From NCBI RefSeq assembly GCF_003236295.1, contig NZ_POTW01000011.1, positions 46,070 to 110,069 of the forward strand: a stretch of DNA of 64,000 nt. Reading direction: 5' to 3'. The position numbers were made by a program, and so were the translations under genes. Source of the DNA: Jiangella anatolica (GTDB lineage Bacteria > Actinomycetota > Actinomycetes > Jiangellales > Jiangellaceae). Shown here piece after piece: positions 21,765 through 33,046 of the stretch. Below the pieces are notes generated by a model, which did not search any database, was not told where the DNA came from, and was given only the letters and a program-made list of their open reading frames with translations. How positions within the stretch are numbered: the first letter of the stretch is position 1; each line of letters starts with the position of its first letter.

Positions 21765-22259
21765 GTGGCTGGCGAGTCGTCGTTCGACGTGGTGAGCAAG
21801 GTCGACCGGCAGGAGGTGGACAATGCGCTGAACCAGGCATCGAAGGAGATCGCCCAGCGTTTCGACTTCCGTGGCACCGGCGCCTCGATCCGCTGGCTCG
21901 GTGAGCTGGGGGTCGAGATGGAGGCCTCCGCCGAGGACCGCGTCAACGCCGTGCTCGACGTCTTCAAGGACAAGCTGATCAAGCGGAAGGTGTCGCTCAA
22001 GGCGCTCGACGCCGGCGAGCCGCGCGCCTCCGGCACCGTCTACAAGATCACCGCCACGCTGCAGGACGGCCTCGACCAGGACCAGGTGAAGAAGATCACC
22101 AAGGCGATCCGCGACGACGCGCCCAAGGGCGTCAAGACGCAGGTGCAGGGCGACGAGGTCCGCGTCTCCGCCAAGAGCAAGGACGACCTGCAGGCGGTCA
22201 TGGCCATGCTGCGCGAGCAGGACTTCGACTTCGCCGTACAGTTCACCAACTATCGCTGA
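21765..22259 (+). CDS. YajQ-family nucleotide-binding protein
   Basis: A 164-aa protein of the YajQ/DUF520 family, two ferredoxin-like domains, some members of which bind cyclic di-GMP and act on transcription. The family opening [20 protein letters not shown] is complete, as are [12 protein letters not shown] and the closing [14 protein letters not shown] 21765 follows GAGGGAG. It is divergent from the tRNA cluster. Confidence 0.93.
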   Translation: MAGESSFDVVSKVDRQEVDNALNQASKEIAQRFDFRGTGASIRWLGELGVEMEASAEDRVNAVLDVFKDKLIKRKVSLKALDAGEPRASGTVYKITATLQDGLDQDQVKKITKAIRDDAPKGVKTQVQGDEVRVSAKSKDDLQAVMAMLREQDFDFAVQFTNYR

Positions 22260-22348
22260 CCGGTAGTTCGCGGGGACTTCGGCCGTACGCCGGGCTGCGT
22301 TCACGGCAGCGTCGCGCCGTCGTCGCAGGGCACCATTGTGATCGGCGG

Positions 22349-24580
22349 ATGAGAACTCCACTCGCGCGTTCCGTCGCGGCCGCCGTCGCCGCGACCCTGC
22401 TGCTCCCGGCAGCCGCGGCCGCCGGAGAGGACGAGTCGCGAAGCCGCGGCCCGGTCCTTCAGCCCGTGCTCGAGGGCCGGGCCACGCTGTCGGCCGACTA
22501 CTTGGCCGAGGGGCCGCCGTCGGGCGCGCTCGCGACGCCGGCGAACGGCCGGCAGGGCCCGTGGGACGGCCAGGTCATCCCCGGCTTCTCCGCGATGGTC
22601 GACAACGGCGACGGCACCTTCTGGGCGCAGCCGGACAACGGCTTCGGCGCGAAGGGCAACTCGGCGGACTTCCTGCTGCGCAACTACCTGGTGCGGCCGG
22701 ACTGGAACACCGGCTCCGAGGGCTCCGGCTCGGGCCAGATCGAGGTCGAGCGGTTCGTCTCGTACAACGACCGCAACCACGTCCTGGACTTCCCGATCGT
22801 CAACGAGTCGACGCCGGACCGGCTGCTCACCGGCGCCGACTTCGACATCGAGTCCGTCGTGCTGGCCAAGGACGGCACCTTCTGGGTGGGCGAGGAGTTC
22901 GGCCCGTTCATCCTGCACTTCTCCGCCGACGGCACGCTGCTGGAGCCGCCGGCGCCGCTGCCGAACGGGCTGAAGTCGCCACAGAACCCGTACCTGCAGG
23001 CCGGCGAGACGCCGCTGGTGCGGTCCAGCCGCGGCTTCGAGGCGATGGCCGCGTCGCCGGACGGCCGCTACCTCTACCCGATCGTCGAGGGCGCCTACAC
23101 GAACGACCCCGACCAGCGGCGCCGCGAGATCCACGAGTTCGACACCCGCCGGGACCGCTACACCGGGCGCACCTGGAGCTACCAGACGCACCAGGACGCC
23201 AACGTCATCGGCGACGCGTTCACCGTCGGGCGCGGGAAGTTCTGGATCATCGAGCGGGACGACTTCGAGGGCGACCAGTCGGTGATCAAGCGGATCTACG
23301 AGATCGACCTCAACCGCCGCGACCGCGACGGCTACGTGCGCAAGACGCTGATCCTGGACGCGCTGAAGATCGACAACCCGCTGGGCATCGACGCCGGCGA
23401 GGGCTACGGCCTCGGCGAGACGTTCGCGCTGCCGGTGCAGTCGTTCGAGACGGTGCTGCGGCTGAAGGACGGCCGCATGCTGATCGGCAACGACAACAAC
23501 TACCCGGGCAACGACGCGCGCGTCACCGGCACCCCCGACGACACCGAGATGGCGATCGTCGACCTGCGCCGGGTCCGGCCCACCGACGACGGCGTCACCG
23601 TCGTCGGGCATCGCGGCGCGTCGGGCTACCGGCCGGAGCACACGCTGGCCGCGTACGAGACCGCAATCCTGCAGTGCGCCGACTACATCGAGCCCGACCT
23701 CGTCTCGACGAAGGACGGCGTGCTGGTCGCGCGGCACGAGAACGAGATCGGCGGCACCACCGACGTCGCGAACCGCCCGGAGTTCGAGGGCCGCCGCACC
23801 ACGAAGGTGATCGACGGCGTCAGCGTCACCGGCTGGTTCACCGAGGACTTCACCCTCGCCGAGCTGCGCACGCTGCGGGCGAAGGAGCGGATCCCGGCGG
23901 TCCGGCCGGGCAACGTCGCGTTCAACGGGCTCTACCAGATCCCGACGCTGGACGAGGTGCTGGACCTGGCCCGCAACTCGCGCACCTGCGACGGCCAGCC
24001 GGTCGGCGTCTACCCCGAGACGAAGCACCCGACGTACTTCGACTCGATCGGGCTGTCGCTGGAGGAGCCGCTGGTGGCGCAGCTGGCGGCGAACGGGATG
24101 AACCACGAGGGCGCCCCGGTCATCCTGCAGTCGTTCGAGACCGGCAACCTCAAGGAGCTGGACCGCATGACCGACGTGCGGATCGCCCAGCTGATCAGCT
24201 CCAGCGGCGCGCCGTACGACCTCGTCGCGGCCGGCGACCCGCGCACCTACGCCGACCTCGCGACGGCGGCCGGGCTGCGCGCGATCGCCCGCTACGCCGA
24301 CGGCGTCGGCCTGGAGAAGAACGTCATGATCCCGCGCAACGCCGACGGCACGCTCGGCTCGCCGACCCCCGTCATCCGCGACGCGCACCGGGCCGGGCTG
24401 GAGGTGCACGGGTGGACGTTCCGCCGCGAGAACCAGTTCCTGCCCGCCGACTTCCGCTCGTCGGCCGACCCGGCCGGGATCGGTGACCTCGAAGGCGAGA
24501 TCCAGGTGTTCCTGGAGGCCGGGATGGACGGGTTCTTCACCGACAACCCCGACCTCGGCGACGCCGCCGTCGAGGACTGA
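22349..24580 (+). CDS. Secreted phytase-like/glycerophosphodiester phosphodiesterase fusion
   Basis: A 743-aa exported protein. The signal peptide is residues 1-26 (VAAAVAATLLLPAAAAAG). Residues about 55-400 match the esterase-like domain of the phytase family (VIPGFSAMVDNGDGTFWAQP, DFDIESVVLAKDGTFWVGEE). From about 415 a GDPD TIM barrel begins, with the catalytic VVGHRGASGYRPEHT (His421), EPDLVSTKDG and a second His in ARHENE. It should release glycerol phosphate from phosphodiesters outside the cell. A perfect terminator hairpin follows. No Pho-box-like sequence was recognised upstream. Confidence 0.9.
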   Translation: MRTPLARSVAAAVAATLLLPAAAAAGEDESRSRGPVLQPVLEGRATLSADYLAEGPPSGALATPANGRQGPWDGQVIPGFSAMVDNGDGTFWAQPDNGFGAKGNSADFLLRNYLVRPDWNTGSEGSGSGQIEVERFVSYNDRNHVLDFPIVNESTPDRLLTGADFDIESVVLAKDGTFWVGEEFGPFILHFSADGTLLEPPAPLPNGLKSPQNPYLQAGETPLVRSSRGFEAMAASPDGRYLYPIVEGAYTNDPDQRRREIHEFDTRRDRYTGRTWSYQTHQDANVIGDAFTVGRGKFWIIERDDFEGDQSVIKRIYEIDLNRRDRDGYVRKTLILDALKIDNPLGIDAGEGYGLGETFALPVQSFETVLRLKDGRMLIGNDNNYPGNDARVTGTPDDTEMAIVDLRRVRPTDDGVTVVGHRGASGYRPEHTLAAYETAILQCADYIEPDLVSTKDGVLVARHENEIGGTTDVANRPEFEGRRTTKVIDGVSVTGWFTEDFTLAELRTLRAKERIPAVRPGNVAFNGLYQIPTLDEVLDLARNSRTCDGQPVGVYPETKHPTYFDSIGLSLEEPLVAQLAANGMNHEGAPVILQSFETGNLKELDRMTDVRIAQLISSSGAPYDLVAAGDPRTYADLATAAGLRAIARYADGVGLEKNVMIPRNADGTLGSPTPVIRDAHRAGLEVHGWTFRRENQFLPADFRSSADPAGIGDLEGEIQVFLEAGMDGFFTDNPDLGDAAVED

Positions 24581-24591
24581 CCGACCGGCGT

Positions 24592-24619
24592 CCGGCCCGT
24601 GCACTCGCGCACGGGCCGG
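24592..24619 (+). terminator. Terminator after the GDPD gene
   Basis: CCGGCCCGTGC (24592-24602) and GCACGGGCCGG (24609-24619) form a perfect 11-bp stem with a 6-base loop, 11 bases past the stop. Confidence 0.75.
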
Positions 24620-24694
24620 GCGCCGTCGCCGGCTTGGCAGGGTCGGCGGGCGAGGGTAAGCTGGCGAACGCCAGGGCAGTAGCCTGAGGAAGTG

Positions 24695-24731
24695 AGCCCC
24701 GCAGTCGTCCGGACGGTCGGTGAGCGGGGCT
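24695..24731 (-). terminator. Terminator after the DUF3800-like gene
   Basis: AGCCCCGC (24695-24702) and GCGGGGCT (24724-24731) form an 8-bp stem with a 21-base loop immediately beyond the stop at 24741. The stem is modest and lacks a T-run. Confidence 0.5.
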
Positions 24732-24740
24732 TCGCGCTGT

Positions 24741-25250
24741 CTAGACCCTGATCACCGTGGTGAAGACGGAGATCAGCTGGCGCCAGCGCCCGCCCTTCGC
24801 GTAGCACCACGCGACCGCGTCGGCCACGCACAGGAGCGGGTCCTCGCTGGCCCGCAGGTGCCGGTACTCCAGGTCGGCGGACTGCTTGCCGGTCAGCTCG
24901 AACAGCATGCGCCGGTCCGCCTCGACCACGGCGTCGTCACGCTCGAGCACCAGCCGCGTCACGCCCAGTTCGGCGAGATCGGGCACCATGCGCTCGAGGC
25001 ATGCGCGGCGGGCGGTGCGGCCGTTGTCGGTCACGTAGACGCGGACGGTCAGGTCCAGCGCCGCGATGCCGGCGAGGATCTGCCCGCGGCGGGCGTCGTT
25101 CTCCTTCTTGAAGTGGATCCGCGACTGGCCACGCCTGAACAGCCGGCGCATGGCGGCTCGGTGCGCCGTCACGTGACCGTCTGCGGCCGTCACGACTGCC
25201 ACGACGTAGTCGCCCTCGAACGACTCGTCGACGAACGCGTGCAGCGGCAC
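24741..25250 (-). CDS. DUF3800-like protein, unknown function
   Basis: A 169-aa protein opening PLHAFVDESFEGDYVVAVV. The FVDES start and a later Asp-rich helix (LLCVADAVAWCYAKGG) resemble DUF3800 proteins, which have an RNase H-like fold and are often linked with mobile or defence genes. Here the neighbours are ordinary and the usual DUF3800 spacing of acids is not fully visible. GTG 25250 follows GGAGG. A role is not assigned. Confidence 0.65.
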   Translation of the reverse strand: MPLHAFVDESFEGDYVVAVVTAADGHVTAHRAAMRRLFRRGQSRIHFKKENDARRGQILAGIAALDLTVRVYVTDNGRTARRACLERMVPDLAELGVTRLVLERDDAVVEADRRMLFELTGKQSADLEYRHLRASEDPLLCVADAVAWCYAKGGRWRQLISVFTTVIRV

Positions 25251-25310
25251 GGGCCCGACCTCCAGCCTGGCCGGGCCTGTGATCGTTGTCGCGATCGATC
25301 GTAGCTGCCG

Positions 25311-26123
25311 TCAGCGTCGGTAGCCGGCGCGCTGTTCGAGGCGCGCGACCCGCTCGGCCATGGGCGGGTGGGAGGCGAACAGCTTGGCCAGGCCGGTCTG
25401 CTGCAGCGGGCTGGCGATCATCAGGTGGCTGGTGGCGACGATGTCGCGCTCCGGCGGCAGCACCAGCCGCCGGGTGCTGGCGTCGAGCTTGCGCAGCGCC
25501 GACGCCAGCCCGAGCGGGTCGCCGGTGATGCGGCTGGCCTCGGCGTCGGCCTCGTACTCGCGGGCTGGGCTGACCGTCAGGCGGACGGCGGCCGCGGCGA
25601 GCGGGCCGAGCAGCGTCAGCAGCACCCGCCCGACCGGCCCGCGCATGCTGGCCGCGACCATGACGACGCTGGCCACGGCGCCCGCCGTCGACGAGACGAG
25701 GGTGTCGGCGCGGCGGATGTGGGCGAGCTCGTGTGCGACGACGGCGCGCAGCTCGCGCTCGTCGAGGAGGGCGAGGATGCCCTCGGTGCAGCAGACGGCG
25801 GCGTGCGCGGGGTCGCGGCCGGTCGCGAACGCGTTCACCGCGCGGGTCGGGCTGACGTAGAGGCGCGGCATCGGGACCCGCGCGGGCGCCGTCAGCTCTC
25901 GCACGACGCGGTGCAGGACGGGCTGCTCGGCCTCGCTGACGGGGTACGCGCGCATGGCCCCCAGCGCGATCGTGTCGGAGCGCAGCGCGACGTAGCCGTT
26001 CACCGCCGCGACGACGATGACGGCGATGACCAGGCACCAGCGGCCGACCGCCCAGCCGGCCAGCAGCGCCAGCGCCGACGGCACGGCCAGCAGCGCCATG
26101 GCCTTCACACGGTTGCGATGCAC
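25311..26123 (-). CDS. M48-family membrane metalloprotease, HtpX-like
   Basis: A zinc protease of membrane quality control, about 270 aa from GTG 26123, which has GAGAGG upstream; GTG 26129 is an alternative. Two N-terminal membrane helices precede the VVAHELAHIRRADT zinc motif (HELAH at about 131-135). Two more hydrophobic stretches follow, and the third ligand is in REYEADAEASRITG. It is shorter than E. coli HtpX by about 20 residues but complete. Confidence 0.9.
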   Translation of the reverse strand: MHRNRVKAMALLAVPSALALLAGWAVGRWCLVIAVIVVAAVNGYVALRSDTIALGAMRAYPVSEAEQPVLHRVVRELTAPARVPMPRLYVSPTRAVNAFATGRDPAHAAVCCTEGILALLDERELRAVVAHELAHIRRADTLVSSTAGAVASVVMVAASMRGPVGRVLLTLLGPLAAAAVRLTVSPAREYEADAEASRITGDPLGLASALRKLDASTRRLVLPPERDIVATSHLMIASPLQQTGLAKLFASHPPMAERVARLEQRAGYRR

Positions 26124-26210
26124 GTCCACCTCTCGGGCGCCCGTCCGGCGAGCACGGCACCCTGCGAATCAACGCGCGGTGAACCGGCCGGGTTCCTCGC
26201 CGCTCAGCGC

Positions 26211-26414
26211 TCAGCAGCAGCGTTGTTGCGGCGACCGGTCGCGATCGTCCTGCCGGCGACGCTCGAACTCGCGCCGCGACAGCACCCGCTCCGCGGCGTC
26301 GTGCCGGCCGCAGTGCTCGACGTAGCGATCGTAGGCCGTCTCGCCGCTGACCTCGCGCAGGTACCACCAGACCCCCGCGGCGGCGCGTCCGACGGCCTCC
26401 AGCAGCGCCGTCAT
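26211..26414 (-). CDS. YbdD/YjiX family small protein
   Basis: A 67-aa protein (WWYLREVSGETAYDRYVEHC) of the short family that follows carbon-starvation transporters in many bacteria. Its ATG overlaps the cstA stop as ATGA, so translation is coupled and it probably serves the transporter. The C-terminus is Arg-rich and ends in two Cys. Confidence 0.88.
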   Translation of the reverse strand: MTALLEAVGRAAAGVWWYLREVSGETAYDRYVEHCGRHDAAERVLSRREFERRRQDDRDRSPQQRCC

Positions 26415-28591
26415 GCGTCCTCCCGGTCGCCGCGAGCCGCGGCGGCGGCCATCAGCTCGCGCTCGGCCCGGGTCGGGATCAGCCCGGACGGCGCCACCAG
26501 CGTCGACCGCACGTACGGCGCCTCGGTGCTGGTGACGGTGGACGGGTCGCGCAGCGCGCCGACGCACACCCGGGCGGCGTCGGCGATGATGATCACGACC
26601 AGCAGTGCGAAGAACGCTGCCAGCACCCCGTCGACCGTGGAGTTCGTCACCACCTGCTCCATGTCCTCCAGCGACCGCGCCGGCGGCAGCACCTCGCCAT
26701 TGTCCAGCGCCTCGGAGAACCGGTCGCGCTGCGCGAAGAACCCGAGCGTGGGGTCGTCGGAGAACACCTTCTGCCAGCTCGCCGTCAGCGTCACCGCGGC
26801 GTCCCACAGGAGGGGTATGCCGGTCACCCAAGCCCACTTCAGCCGTCCGCTCTTGATCAGGATCGTGGTGGCGACGGTGAGCGCGATGGCCGCGAGCAGC
26901 TGGTTGGCGATGCCGAACAGCGGGAACAGCTGGTTGATCCCGCCGAGCGGATCGGTGACGCCGGCGTAGAGGAAGTAGCCCCACGCCGCGACGACGACCG
27001 CGCTGCTCAGCCACAGGCCGGGCTTCCACGAGACGTCGCGCATCGGCTTCCAGACGTTGCCCAACGTGTCCTGCAGCATGAACCGCCCGACCCGGGTGCC
27101 GGCGTCGACGGTCGTCAGGATGAACAGCGCCTCGAACATGATCGCGAAGTGGTACCAGAACGCCTGCCCGCCGGCGCCGAACGCGTCGGTGAAGATCTGC
27201 GACATGCCGACGGCGAGCGTGGGCGCGCCGCCGGTCCGCGCGACCAGCGTCGACTCCTCGACGGAGGCGGCGGCGGCCGCGAGCTGGTCCGGCGTGATCG
27301 AGAAGCCGAGGCTCGCGACGGCCTGTGACGCCGACTCCAGTGAGTCGCCGAGAAAGCCGGCCGGCGCGTTCATCGCGTAGTAGAGGCCCGGGTCGATGAC
27401 GGACGCGGCGATGAGCGCGCTGACGGCGACGAACGACTCCATCAGCATGCCGCCGTAGCCGATCATCCGGACCTGCGACTCCTTCTCGATCAGCTTCGGC
27501 GTGGTGCCGGAGGCGATCAGCGCGTGGAAGCCGGAGAGCGCGCCGCAGGCGATGGTGATGAAGACGAACGGGAACAGCGAGCCGGCGAAGACCGGGCCGT
27601 CGCCTCGGGAGGCGAAGTCGGTGATCGCCTCGTTCTGCAGCACCGGCCGGGCCAGCAGCAGGCCGATGGCGAGCAGGAGGATCGTCCCGATCTTCATGAA
27701 GGTGGAGAGGTAGTCGCGCGGCGCCAGCAGCATCCACACCGGCAGCACCGACGCGACGAAGCCGTAGATGATCAGCGCCCACACCAGCGCCTCGGGCGAC
27801 AGCGTGAACGCGTCGGCCCAGCTGGAGTCCTGCACCCAGCCGCCGCCGACGATGGCCAGCAACAGCAGGGCGACGCCGATGAGGCTGGTCTCGATCACCC
27901 GGCCGGGCCGCAGCGACCGCAGGTAGAACCCCATGAACAGCGCGATCGGGATGGTCATCGCGATCGAGAAGGTGCCCCACGCCGAGTGCGCCAGCGCGTT
28001 CACGACCACGAGCGCCAGCACCGCCAGCAGGATGATCATGATGGTGAACACGCCGATCAGCGCCGCGACACCGCCGACGACGCCGATCTCCTCACGCGCC
28101 ATCTGGCCCAGGCTCTTGCCGTTGCGCCGCATCGAGAAGAACAGGACGACCATGTCCTGGACGGCCCCGGCGAAAATCACCCCTACGACGATCCAGAGCG
28201 TGCCGGGTAGGTAGCCCATCTGCGCGGCGAGCACCGGGCCGACCAGCGGGCCGGCGCCGGCGATCGCCGCGAAGTGGTGGCCGAACAGCACGCGGCGGTC
28301 GGTCGGCTGGAAGTCGGTGTCGTTGCGCAGCGTCTCGGCCGGCGTCGCGCGCGTGTCGTCGACCTTCAGCACACGACGGGCGATGAACCGGGCGTAGAAG
28401 CGGTAGGCGATCGCGTACGAACCCAACGCCGCAGCCAGCAGCCACAGCGCCGAGATCTCCTCGCCGCGGGTCAGCGCGACGACGCCCCAGGCGATCGCGC
28501 CGACGACGGCGACCACGGTCCAGATCACGATCGATCTGAGCGGCGGACGGCGCCGGGGCGGAGCGGGCTCGGTACGGACGGTGTCGACCAT
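26411..28591 (-). CDS. cstA: Carbon starvation protein CstA, pyruvate/peptide transporter
   Basis: A 726-aa integral membrane protein with about 16-18 helices. The CstA signature is present (FGHHFAAIAGAGPLVGPVLA, AQMGYLPGTLWIVVGVIFAG, then AVQDMVVLFFSMRRNGKSLG). Characterised homologues import pyruvate with protons, and peptide uptake has also been suggested. It forms an operon with ybdD and is divergent from korAB. A good promoter lies 45-72 bases upstream. Confidence 0.94.
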   Translation of the reverse strand: MVDTVRTEPAPPRRRPPLRSIVIWTVVAVVGAIAWGVVALTRGEEISALWLLAAALGSYAIAYRFYARFIARRVLKVDDTRATPAETLRNDTDFQPTDRRVLFGHHFAAIAGAGPLVGPVLAAQMGYLPGTLWIVVGVIFAGAVQDMVVLFFSMRRNGKSLGQMAREEIGVVGGVAALIGVFTIMIILLAVLALVVVNALAHSAWGTFSIAMTIPIALFMGFYLRSLRPGRVIETSLIGVALLLLAIVGGGWVQDSSWADAFTLSPEALVWALIIYGFVASVLPVWMLLAPRDYLSTFMKIGTILLLAIGLLLARPVLQNEAITDFASRGDGPVFAGSLFPFVFITIACGALSGFHALIASGTTPKLIEKESQVRMIGYGGMLMESFVAVSALIAASVIDPGLYYAMNAPAGFLGDSLESASQAVASLGFSITPDQLAAAAASVEESTLVARTGGAPTLAVGMSQIFTDAFGAGGQAFWYHFAIMFEALFILTTVDAGTRVGRFMLQDTLGNVWKPMRDVSWKPGLWLSSAVVVAAWGYFLYAGVTDPLGGINQLFPLFGIANQLLAAIALTVATTILIKSGRLKWAWVTGIPLLWDAAVTLTASWQKVFSDDPTLGFFAQRDRFSEALDNGEVLPPARSLEDMEQVVTNSTVDGVLAAFFALLVVIIIADAARVCVGALRDPSTVTSTEAPYVRSTLVAPSGLIPTRAERELMAAAAARGDREDA

Positions 28592-28634
28592 GACGACCTC
28601 CGGACGGGATCGGGGCCAGCCGGTGTGACCGTAG

Positions 28635-28663
28635 AGATTACGCGCGGATGTCCCAACGGTCGA
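28635..28663 (-). promoter_or_regulatory. Probable cstA promoter
   Basis: TCGACC (28663-28658) and TAATCT (28640-28635) are separated by exactly 17 bases on the minus strand. The promoter is bracketed by GTGTGAC (28623-28629) and GTCACAC (28668-28674), an inverted pair that could bind a looping or paired regulator. The korA side (28675-28801) contains TAGCAT at 28729-28734 as a possible -10 box. Confidence 0.6.
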
Positions 28664-28801
28664 GGGTCGTCACACACGTGTCATCTCTCACGCTTCGGAC
28701 GCCAGGACGGTTCCTGTGGAAAGTCGCCGTAGCATGGATGGTCGGGATTCGAGCCGGGACACCCCGGAAACACCGAACGTCTGAAGGAGGCGTCGACACC
28801 G

Positions 28802-30657
<1,856 letters not shown>

Positions 30658-30661
<4 letters not shown>

Positions 30662-31716
30662 CCGCACCCGTCGAACTGGGCCGGCCCGGCCTCGCCGGGG
30701 TGCCCACCACCGATGTCAAGCAGACGAAGAAGGACTTCACCAGCGACCAGGAGGTCCGCTGGTGCCCCGGCTGCGGCGACTACGCCGTGCTGGCGGCGGT
30801 CCAGGGCTTCCTGCCCGACCTCGGGCTGGCCCGCGAGAACATCGTCTTCGTCTCCGGCATCGGCTGCTCCTCGCGGTTCCCGTACTACATGAACACCTAC
30901 GGGATGCACTCGATCCACGGCCGCGCGCCGGCCATCGCGACCGGCCTGGCCGCGTCGCGTCCGGACCTGTCGGTGTGGGTGATCACCGGTGACGGCGACG
31001 CGCTGTCGATCGGCGGCAACCACCTGATCCACGCGCTGCGCCGCAACGTCAACCTGACGATCCTGCTGTTCAACAACCGGATCTACGGACTGACGAAGGG
31101 CCAGTACTCGCCCACCAGCGAGCAGGGCAAGATCACCAAGTCGACGCCGATGGGCTCGCTGGAGGCGCCGTTCAACCCGGTGTCGCTGGCGCTGGGCGCC
31201 GAGGCGACGTTCGTCGGCCGGACCATCGACTCCGACCGTCAGCACCTCACCTCGGTGCTGTCGGCGGCGGCGGCGCACCGCGGCACGTCGCTGGTGGAGA
31301 TCTACCAGAACTGCAACATCTTCAACGACGGCGCGTTCGAGATCCTGAAGAACCGCGACAGCCGCGACGAGGTCCTGATCCGGCTGGAGCACGGTGAGCC
31401 GGTCCGCTTCGGCGCCGACGGCCAGCACGGCGTCCGCCGCAACCCGTCGACCGGCTCGCTGGAGGTGTGCGCGGGCGACGACCCCGGCGTCATCGTCCAC
31501 GACGCGACGGCCGACGACCCCACCCAGGCGTTCGCGCTGTCCCGGCTGGCCGACCCCGGCACGCTCGCCCGCAGCCCGATCGGCGTCTTCCGCCAGGTCG
31601 AGCGGCCGGCGTACGGCGACCTCATGGCCACCCAGCTGGACGAGGCCGCGGACAAGCACGGCCCCGGCGACCTGCAGGCGCTGCTACGCGGCAACGACCC
31701 GTGGACGGTCGGCTGA
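30658..31716 (+). CDS. korB: 2-oxoacid:ferredoxin oxidoreductase, beta subunit
   Basis: A 352-aa thiamine-diphosphate and iron-sulfur subunit. Cluster cysteines are in RWCPGCGDYAVLAA and GIGCSSRFPYYMNTYG, and the thiamine motif is GDGDALSIGGNHLIHALRRN followed by FNNRIYGLTKGQ. The start GTG overlaps the korA stop by four bases. The KorAB pair is typical of actinobacteria, where it supports a ferredoxin-linked TCA cycle. Confidence 0.95.
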
Positions 31717-31782
31717 CCCGCTCGCGTCTCGCGTAATGAGCCAAACCTGTGGTGATTGCTGGCAAGCCCGTAGCATGCCTCG

Positions 31783-32703
31783 GTGAGCACCTCGCGGTCC
31801 GGCCTGCTGTACGGCGTCAGCGCGTACGCGCTCTGGGGTGTCTTCCCGCTCTACATCAAGCTGCTGGACGACTCCGGCGCGGTGGAGATCCTGTCGCACC
31901 GGGTCGTGTGGTCGCTGGTGCTGGTGCTCGGCCTGCTCGCGGCGATGCGGCAGCTGCGCCGGCTGCGGACGCTCGGCCGGCGGGGGTACGGGCTGCTCAC
32001 GCTGGCGGCGCTGCTCATCTGCGTCAACTGGGGCGTCTACATCTGGGGCGTCAACAACGACCACATCGTCGAGACGTCGCTCGGCTACTTCATCAACCCG
32101 CTGGTGACGGTCGTGCTCGGAGTGCTCGTGTTCGGCGAGCGGCTGCGCCGGCTGCAGTGGGCCGCGCTCGGCCTGGCCGGTGTCGCCGTCATCGTGCTGA
32201 CCATCGACTACGGCCGCCCGCCCTGGCTCGCACTGACCCTGGCCTTCTCGTTCGGCACCTACGGCATGGTCAAGAAGAAGGCCGGCGTCGATGCCGTCGA
32301 GAGCCTGGCGGTCGAGACGGCGGTACTGTTCCTGCCCGCGCTGGCGTTCCTGCTGGTGCTGGGCGCGCGCGGTACCGGCGACTTCGTCACTGCCGGCTGG
32401 GGACCGACGCTGCTGCTGGCCAGCTGCGGCATCGTGACCGCGGTACCGCTGCTGTTCTTCGGGGCGGCGGCGGTGCGGGTGCCGCTGACCACGTTGGGGA
32501 CGCTGCAGTACCTGACGCCGACGCTGCAGTTCCTGCTCGGGGTCGTGGTGTACGGCGAGACGGTGCCGCCGGTGCGGTGGTTCGGGTTCTCGCTCATCTG
32601 GACGGCGCTGGTCATCCTCACTGCTGAGGTCCTGGTTCGGCGACGGCGGGAGCGGCGGGCTGTGGTGGATCAGGTCGTTGCTGAGGCTGCTGCCGTTCGG
32701 TGA
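31783..32703 (+). CDS. rarD: RarD/EamA-family permease
   Basis: A 306-aa transporter of the drug/metabolite superfamily with 10 predicted helices. RarD features include GLLYGVSAYALWGVFPLYIK, ILSHRVVWSL, NWGVYIWGVN and ETSLGYFINPLVTVVLGVLV (first 20 shown). Substrate is unknown. GTG 31783 has no ribosome binding site, while TAGCAT lies 10 bases upstream, so the mRNA is probably leaderless. Confidence 0.9.
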   Translation: MSTSRSGLLYGVSAYALWGVFPLYIKLLDDSGAVEILSHRVVWSLVLVLGLLAAMRQLRRLRTLGRRGYGLLTLAALLICVNWGVYIWGVNNDHIVETSLGYFINPLVTVVLGVLVFGERLRRLQWAALGLAGVAVIVLTIDYGRPPWLALTLAFSFGTYGMVKKKAGVDAVESLAVETAVLFLPALAFLLVLGARGTGDFVTAGWGPTLLLASCGIVTAVPLLFFGAAAVRVPLTTLGTLQYLTPTLQFLLGVVVYGETVPPVRWFGFSLIWTALVILTAEVLVRRRRERRAVVDQVVAEAAAVR

Positions 32704-32758
32704 GGTCCGGTTCGCCGGGCATCCGTTCGCCGGGCTCTCGTTGGTTGGGTCTGCACCG

Positions 32759-32889
32759 TTCGGGTGGCCCCCTCGCTTGCCCCATTGTCCGGTCTCGGGA
32801 GCACGCCTCAAGTCCGCGCGCCCTGGCGGCGCTTGGACTTGACCCGTGATCCCGAGACCGGGGGCAAGACTCGGAGGGGGCCACCCGAA
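32759..32889. repeat. Long palindrome 1 of a three-unit array
   Basis: A 131-bp imperfect palindrome. The outer arms TTCGGGTGGCCCCCT (32759-32773) and its exact complement (32875-32889) pair over 15 bp. Inside are CCGGTCTCGGGA (32789-32800) with its complement (32850-32861) and TCAAGTCC (32808-32815) with GGACTTGA (32835-32842). It lies between the convergent rarD and GntR genes and contains no open frame worth calling. Confidence 0.9.
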
Positions 32890-33046
32890 GAATGGGCCCT
32901 GGCCTTCAGGCCCGCTGTTCTTGGACTTCGCTGGCCGCTCACCATCCGCCGTGGTGGGCTACCGACTCCGCTGTTCTTCCTGTCCGCGAGCCGCCGCCGG
33001 CCAGCGGACAACGAGAACAGCGGACCTTTGAGCCGGGCCATTTTCC
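32887..33046. repeat. Long palindrome 2 of a three-unit array
   Basis: The arms are about 35 bp with several mismatches: the left arm runs from 32887 through GGCCCGCTGTTCTTG, the right arm from GAGAACAGCGG (33014) to about 33046. An inner exact pair is CGCTGGCCG (32929-32937) and CGGCCAGCG (32998-33006). CCGCTGTTCT occurs twice directly (from 32912 and 32968), and an inverted near-copy begins near 33015. It is the most decayed of the three units. Confidence 0.75.

Noticed and set aside
24741..25250. DUF3800-like gene as part of a defence island
   Set aside because: Neighbours are housekeeping (GDPD, M48 protease, cstA), with no nuclease, helicase or methyltransferase nearby.
24937..26367. 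476-codon minus-strand frame over the M48 protease and DUF3800-like genes
   Set aside because: Frame-shifted shadow of two real genes on the same strand; Arg/Gly/Ala-rich composition and no motif.
28673..28680. ACACGTGT palindrome in the cstA-korA region as an operator
   Set aside because: Eight bases are expected by chance in this composition and no second copy supports it.
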